A stretch of DNA of 32,099 bases, taken from positions 1-32,099 of IMG/VR virus record IMGVR_UViG_3300032287_001444. The stretch is one strand, 5' to 3'. Below the pieces are notes generated by a model, which was given only the letters and a program-made list of their open reading frames with translations, made no database searches and had not been told where the DNA came from. Origin of the DNA: a virus. How positions within the stretch are numbered: position 1 is the stretch's first letter; each line of letters begins with the position of its first letter. The translations under genes were made by a program, and so were the position numbers. This document shows positions 29,882 to 32,099 of the stretch, piece after piece.

Positions 29882-30286
29882 ATGGACTTGAACACGCTAA
29901 AGGCCGTGAAGGCCGACGAAGGCGCTGTGCTGCAAATCGCGCACCCTGAAACCGAAGAACCGATTGATGGTATGACCATCACACTGCTGGGCCAGGATAG
30001 CGTCATGTATCGCAAAATCCAGATGGCGAAGCAGCAAGCGGCCTTGAACCGTCTCGCCAAGGGCAAGCGGGCAACTGCCGATCTAGATGCCGAAAAGCTG
30101 GCTGGCGACATGATTGACGATCTGGCCAAGCTGACCGTTTCATGGACGGGATTCGAGTTGGACGGCAAGCCGCTTAAGTGCGACAAATCCAACGCTGTAA
30201 CTGTCTACACGGATTGGCCGTGGATTCGTGAACAGGCGCAGGAGTTTGTCGCTAATCGCGCAAACTTCTTTCGCGGAAACGATTGA
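29882..30286 (+). CDS. tail assembly chaperone, gpG-like (134 aa)
   Basis: This 134-residue protein has an early GAVLQIAHPETEEPIDGMTITLLGQDSVMYRKIQ segment, helical Lys-rich middle and WTGFELDGKPLKCD..NAVTVYTDWPWIREQAQEFVANRANFF end. This is the gpG-like chaperone pattern that precedes tape measure genes. The gene is overlapped by a second frame that runs to 30716, as in lambda G/GT. GAAAGGGC precedes the start. Confidence 0.75.
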   Translation: MDLNTLKAVKADEGAVLQIAHPETEEPIDGMTITLLGQDSVMYRKIQMAKQQAALNRLAKGKRATADLDAEKLAGDMIDDLAKLTVSWTGFELDGKPLKCDKSNAVTVYTDWPWIREQAQEFVANRANFFRGND

Positions 30287-30716
30287 AACGCTGTCGGTTT
30301 ACGTCAAGCAAATCGCTTGGCTAAACACCATCCCCGAAAAAGAAAAGCGGCCAAGGCGTGACACGGTGGGCGGCGATCTGCCGCCCATCACCGCTGGCGG
30401 CTATTTGCTAGACCTACTGTTTGAGATTGGCCCAGCCCAGCCGCTTGCCATGAGTAGCCCGGTGGCCATTAGTGAGCTTGAAATAGCTGCTTGGCAGAAC
30501 AATCGCGGCATCAGCTTGTCGGCATGGGAAGCCGGCACGATCCGCCGCCTATCGCATGATTATGCCTCTGCACTGGCGAAGGCTGGCCAGGCATCTTGCC
30601 CACCGTTCTACATGTCACCGGAACGCATGACCGCAGATCGGCGCGACAAAATCAGCAAGGCGATGTCGTCCTGGGCTGACAAAGTGAACGATGGTAAGGG
30701 CGCTTTGCAAAAATAG
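30228..30716 (+). CDS. tail assembly chaperone, T-like extension, possibly made by +1/-2 frameshift (162 aa)
   Basis: This frame is open from 30201 and overlaps the end of the gpG-like gene. The coding-like sequence QTSFAETIETLSVYVKQIAWLNTIPEKEKRPRRD...GGYLLDLLFEIGPAQPLAM starts near 30260. No good independent ribosome site is seen for GTG 30228 or TTG 30246, so a fusion by ribosomal frameshift is likely. Relative to the gpG frame the shift needed is +1 or -2, not the usual -1. GT-type proteins help assemble the tape measure and tube. Confidence 0.65.
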   Translation: MNRRRSLSLIAQTSFAETIETLSVYVKQIAWLNTIPEKEKRPRRDTVGGDLPPITAGGYLLDLLFEIGPAQPLAMSSPVAISELEIAAWQNNRGISLSAWEAGTIRRLSHDYASALAKAGQASCPPFYMSPERMTADRRDKISKAMSSWADKVNDGKGALQK

Positions 30717-30760
30717 CCGCGCTGTGGCATAGATAGCATGAACAGAATGGGGCTTGCTTA

Positions 30761-32099
30761 ATGGCCGAACTTGCAAGGCTTCGGATCGCAGTAGACAGCA
30801 CAAGCGCCAAGACCGCCGAACGCGATCTTGAAGGGCTTGCGTCTGCGGCTGGCAATACTGGCCGCGCTGTTGATGCGATGATTGCCGGCCAAAAGCGCAT
30901 GACTGACGCCATGCAATCGGCTCACAAGCCGACGCTTGATGCGGTGCGCTATCTGGATTCGCTTAACCGTGAGCTAGAAACGATTGGCAAGTCGTCGCTG
31001 CAAATCAAGGCGATGGAAATCAAGATGGCCGCTGCGGCGGCTCCCACCGCCGAACTGGCGCGTGAAATCCGCAACATGGGCGCTGCACTTATTAATGCCG
31101 AACGCGCGGCCATGACTAGCACACCGCACATCACCAGCATGGGCAACAGCACGAAGCTGGCCAGCCATCACACGCAAAACTTGGCCTTCCAGTTGCAGGA
31201 CGTTTTTGTTGGTCTGACAAGCGGCCAAAAGCCAATGACCGTGTTTTTCCAACAGGGCAGCCAAATCGGCCAGATCATGATGCAATCTGGCCTGAGCGTT
31301 AAGACGTTTGCCGCAGAAGTTGCCGCAATGACGGGCCGCGTTGCGGCGGCTGTTGCGATGAATCCTTATTTTCTGGCGTTTGCCGCTGCGGCTGGCACTG
31401 CGTTTGTGGCGTTTCAAGACTTTCAGGCGGAAGTGGGCAAGACCGGCGAACTGGAAAAGTTTCAGGCCAGCCTTGGCTTGACCCGAAAAGAGCTTAAGGA
31501 ACTAGAAAAGGAAGTCGGCCCGGCTGCCATCACGATGGGTGATGTGTTCAAGGGACTGGGCAAGACCATTTCGGACGCCTTGAACCTTGGCCCGGCTTTT
31601 GATGCGTTCAAGGAAGGCTTCTTTGCAACCTTCCGCTTTGTGGCGGAATTGGGCAGCGATGTGGCGGCTGGCATCTATGCGGCGTTCGTCGGCACCTATC
31701 AGGGCATTATTGAGACGTATAAGATGCTTCCCGCCGCAATGGGCGATGTGTTGACCCAAGCCGTCAATGGCATGGCCAGGGGCTTGGAGACATTCCTTAA
31801 CGGCTTCATTGCGTCAACAAACACGATCCTTGGCAAGTTCCAACTGCCAAAGATTGATCTAGTCGTTGACATCCCCGAACTGCAAAACCGCTACGCTGGC
31901 GCGGCTAACGCTGCCGGCACGGCGTTCACAGGGCAGATCAAGCAGGCGTTCAAGGACGCTAAAGACGGATTTAGCGCGGCTGGTGACACACTGAGCGCCA
32001 ACATCATTGACGCCGCAAAGCAGCGTATGCAGGGCGGTGCAGATACGATCCTTGACGAACGCACTTTGAAGGCGGCAGCGGAAAAGGCCGGCAAGACGC
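30761..32099 (+). CDS. tail tape measure protein, N-terminal part (continues at base 1)
   Basis: The gene starts at ATG 30761 with the unusual GGGGCTTGCTTA context and runs off the window end. Because of the 123-base overlap it continues in frame at bases 3-1925 to give 1046 residues in all. The N-terminus (MAELARLRIAVDSTSAKTAERDLEGLASAAGNTGRAVDAMIAGQ) and the segment TQNLAFQLQDVFVGLTSGQKPMTVFFQQGSQIGQIM are typical of phage tape measure proteins. A hydrophobic stretch lies at AMNPYFLAFAAAAGTAFVAF. Confidence 0.9.
   Translation, partial: MAELARLRIAVDSTSAKTAERDLEGLASAAGNTGRAVDAMIAGQKRMTDAMQSAHKPTLDAVRYLDSLNRELETIGKSSLQIKAMEIKMAAAAAPTAELAREIRNMGAALINAERAAMTSTPHITSMGNSTKLASHHTQNLAFQLQDVFVGLTSGQKPMTVFFQQGSQIGQIMMQSGLSVKTFAAEVAAMTGRVAAAVAMNPYFLAFAAAAGTAFVAFQDFQAEVGKTGELEKFQASLGLTRKELKELEKEVGPAAITMGDVFKGLGKTISDALNLGPAFDAFKEGFFATFRFVAELGSDVAAGIYAAFVGTYQGIIETYKMLPAAMGDVLTQAVNGMARGLETFLNGFIASTNTILGKFQLPKIDLVVDIPELQNRYAGAANAAGTAFTGQIKQAFKDAKDGFSAAGDTLSANIIDAAKQRMQGGADTILDERTLKAAAEKAGKT
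31977..32099. repeat. right copy of 123-bp terminal direct repeat
   Basis: Identical to bases 1-123. See the left copy for its meaning. Confidence 0.95.

Noticed and set aside
1-32099. Integrase, excisionase, attachment site, tRNA genes and DNA polymerase looked for
   Set aside because: None was recognised by motif; temperate lifestyle can neither be shown nor excluded, though several HTH regulators are present.

Overview
This window is one essentially complete genome of a tailed bacteriophage (siphovirus-like). It is written as a linear contig that closes on itself. Bases 1-123 are identical to bases 31977-32099, and the tape measure gene runs off the right end and continues in frame at the left end. 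One unit is therefore 31,976 bp, circular or circularly permuted. Rz/Rz1-type spanins show a Gram-negative host. A regulator with two GcrA-like domains and the general base composition suggest an alphaproteobacterium; this host call is an inference. No integrase, DNA polymerase, tRNA or CRISPR array was recognised.

Layout by region. (1) 20273-32099 and, across the junction, 1-5403: the late + strand block. It holds small and large terminase, portal, an unusual collagen-like fibre gene, MuF-like protein, scaffold, major capsid protein, head-tail connector genes, tail terminator, major tail protein, two overlapping tail assembly chaperones, a 1046-residue tape measure, and a very short tail-tip set. 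That set ends in a fibre with a predicted seven-bladed propeller and a fibre-assembly chaperone. (2) 5461-8663: the lysis region. It holds a holin, a calcineurin-like phosphoesterase, a small unknown protein, a Tlde1/L,D-transpeptidase-type candidate endolysin, a second small membrane protein, nested Rz/Rz1 spanins and two small basic proteins. (3) 8660-9854 (- strand): five small unknown proteins, including a 21-residue hydrophobic peptide and a 59-residue protein. (4) 9855-10639: a divergent control region with inverted repeats, then a small HTH protein and a tandem GcrA-like regulator on +, closed by a bidirectional terminator. (5) 10656-16548 (- strand): a tightly overlapping recombination/nuclease operon. 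It holds a Sak4-like ATPase, small proteins, a DUF669 protein, a Cas4/RecB-like nuclease with an Fe-S cysteine pattern, an SF2 helicase, a PAPS-reductase-like protein, a Cys-rich mini-protein and a VRR-NUC nuclease. (6) 16549-20263 (+ strand): a divergent control region with a symmetric inverted repeat, a small HTH protein, a strong sigma70-type promoter driving an unknown 92-residue early protein, an HTH protein, a TOPRIM-helicase primase, a dense cluster of nine WTGCCCCT repeats (candidate origin), and small accessory genes.

How it works together (inference). The divergent regions at 9855-9980 and 16549-16664 probably switch expression between early operons. The TOPRIM-helicase and the Sak4/nuclease/helicase set replicate and recombine the DNA, possibly starting at the repeat cluster. 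The terminase packages it. The late operon builds a head with a possible collagen-like surface fibre and a non-contractile tail of roughly 150 nm. The holin, transpeptidase-fold enzyme and spanins release progeny. Least conventional are the repeat cluster, the symmetric promoter/operator, the strongly expressed unknown early gene, the collagen fibre inside the head module, a possible pseudoknot ahead of the tail chaperones, and the lysis cassette carrying a phosphoesterase.
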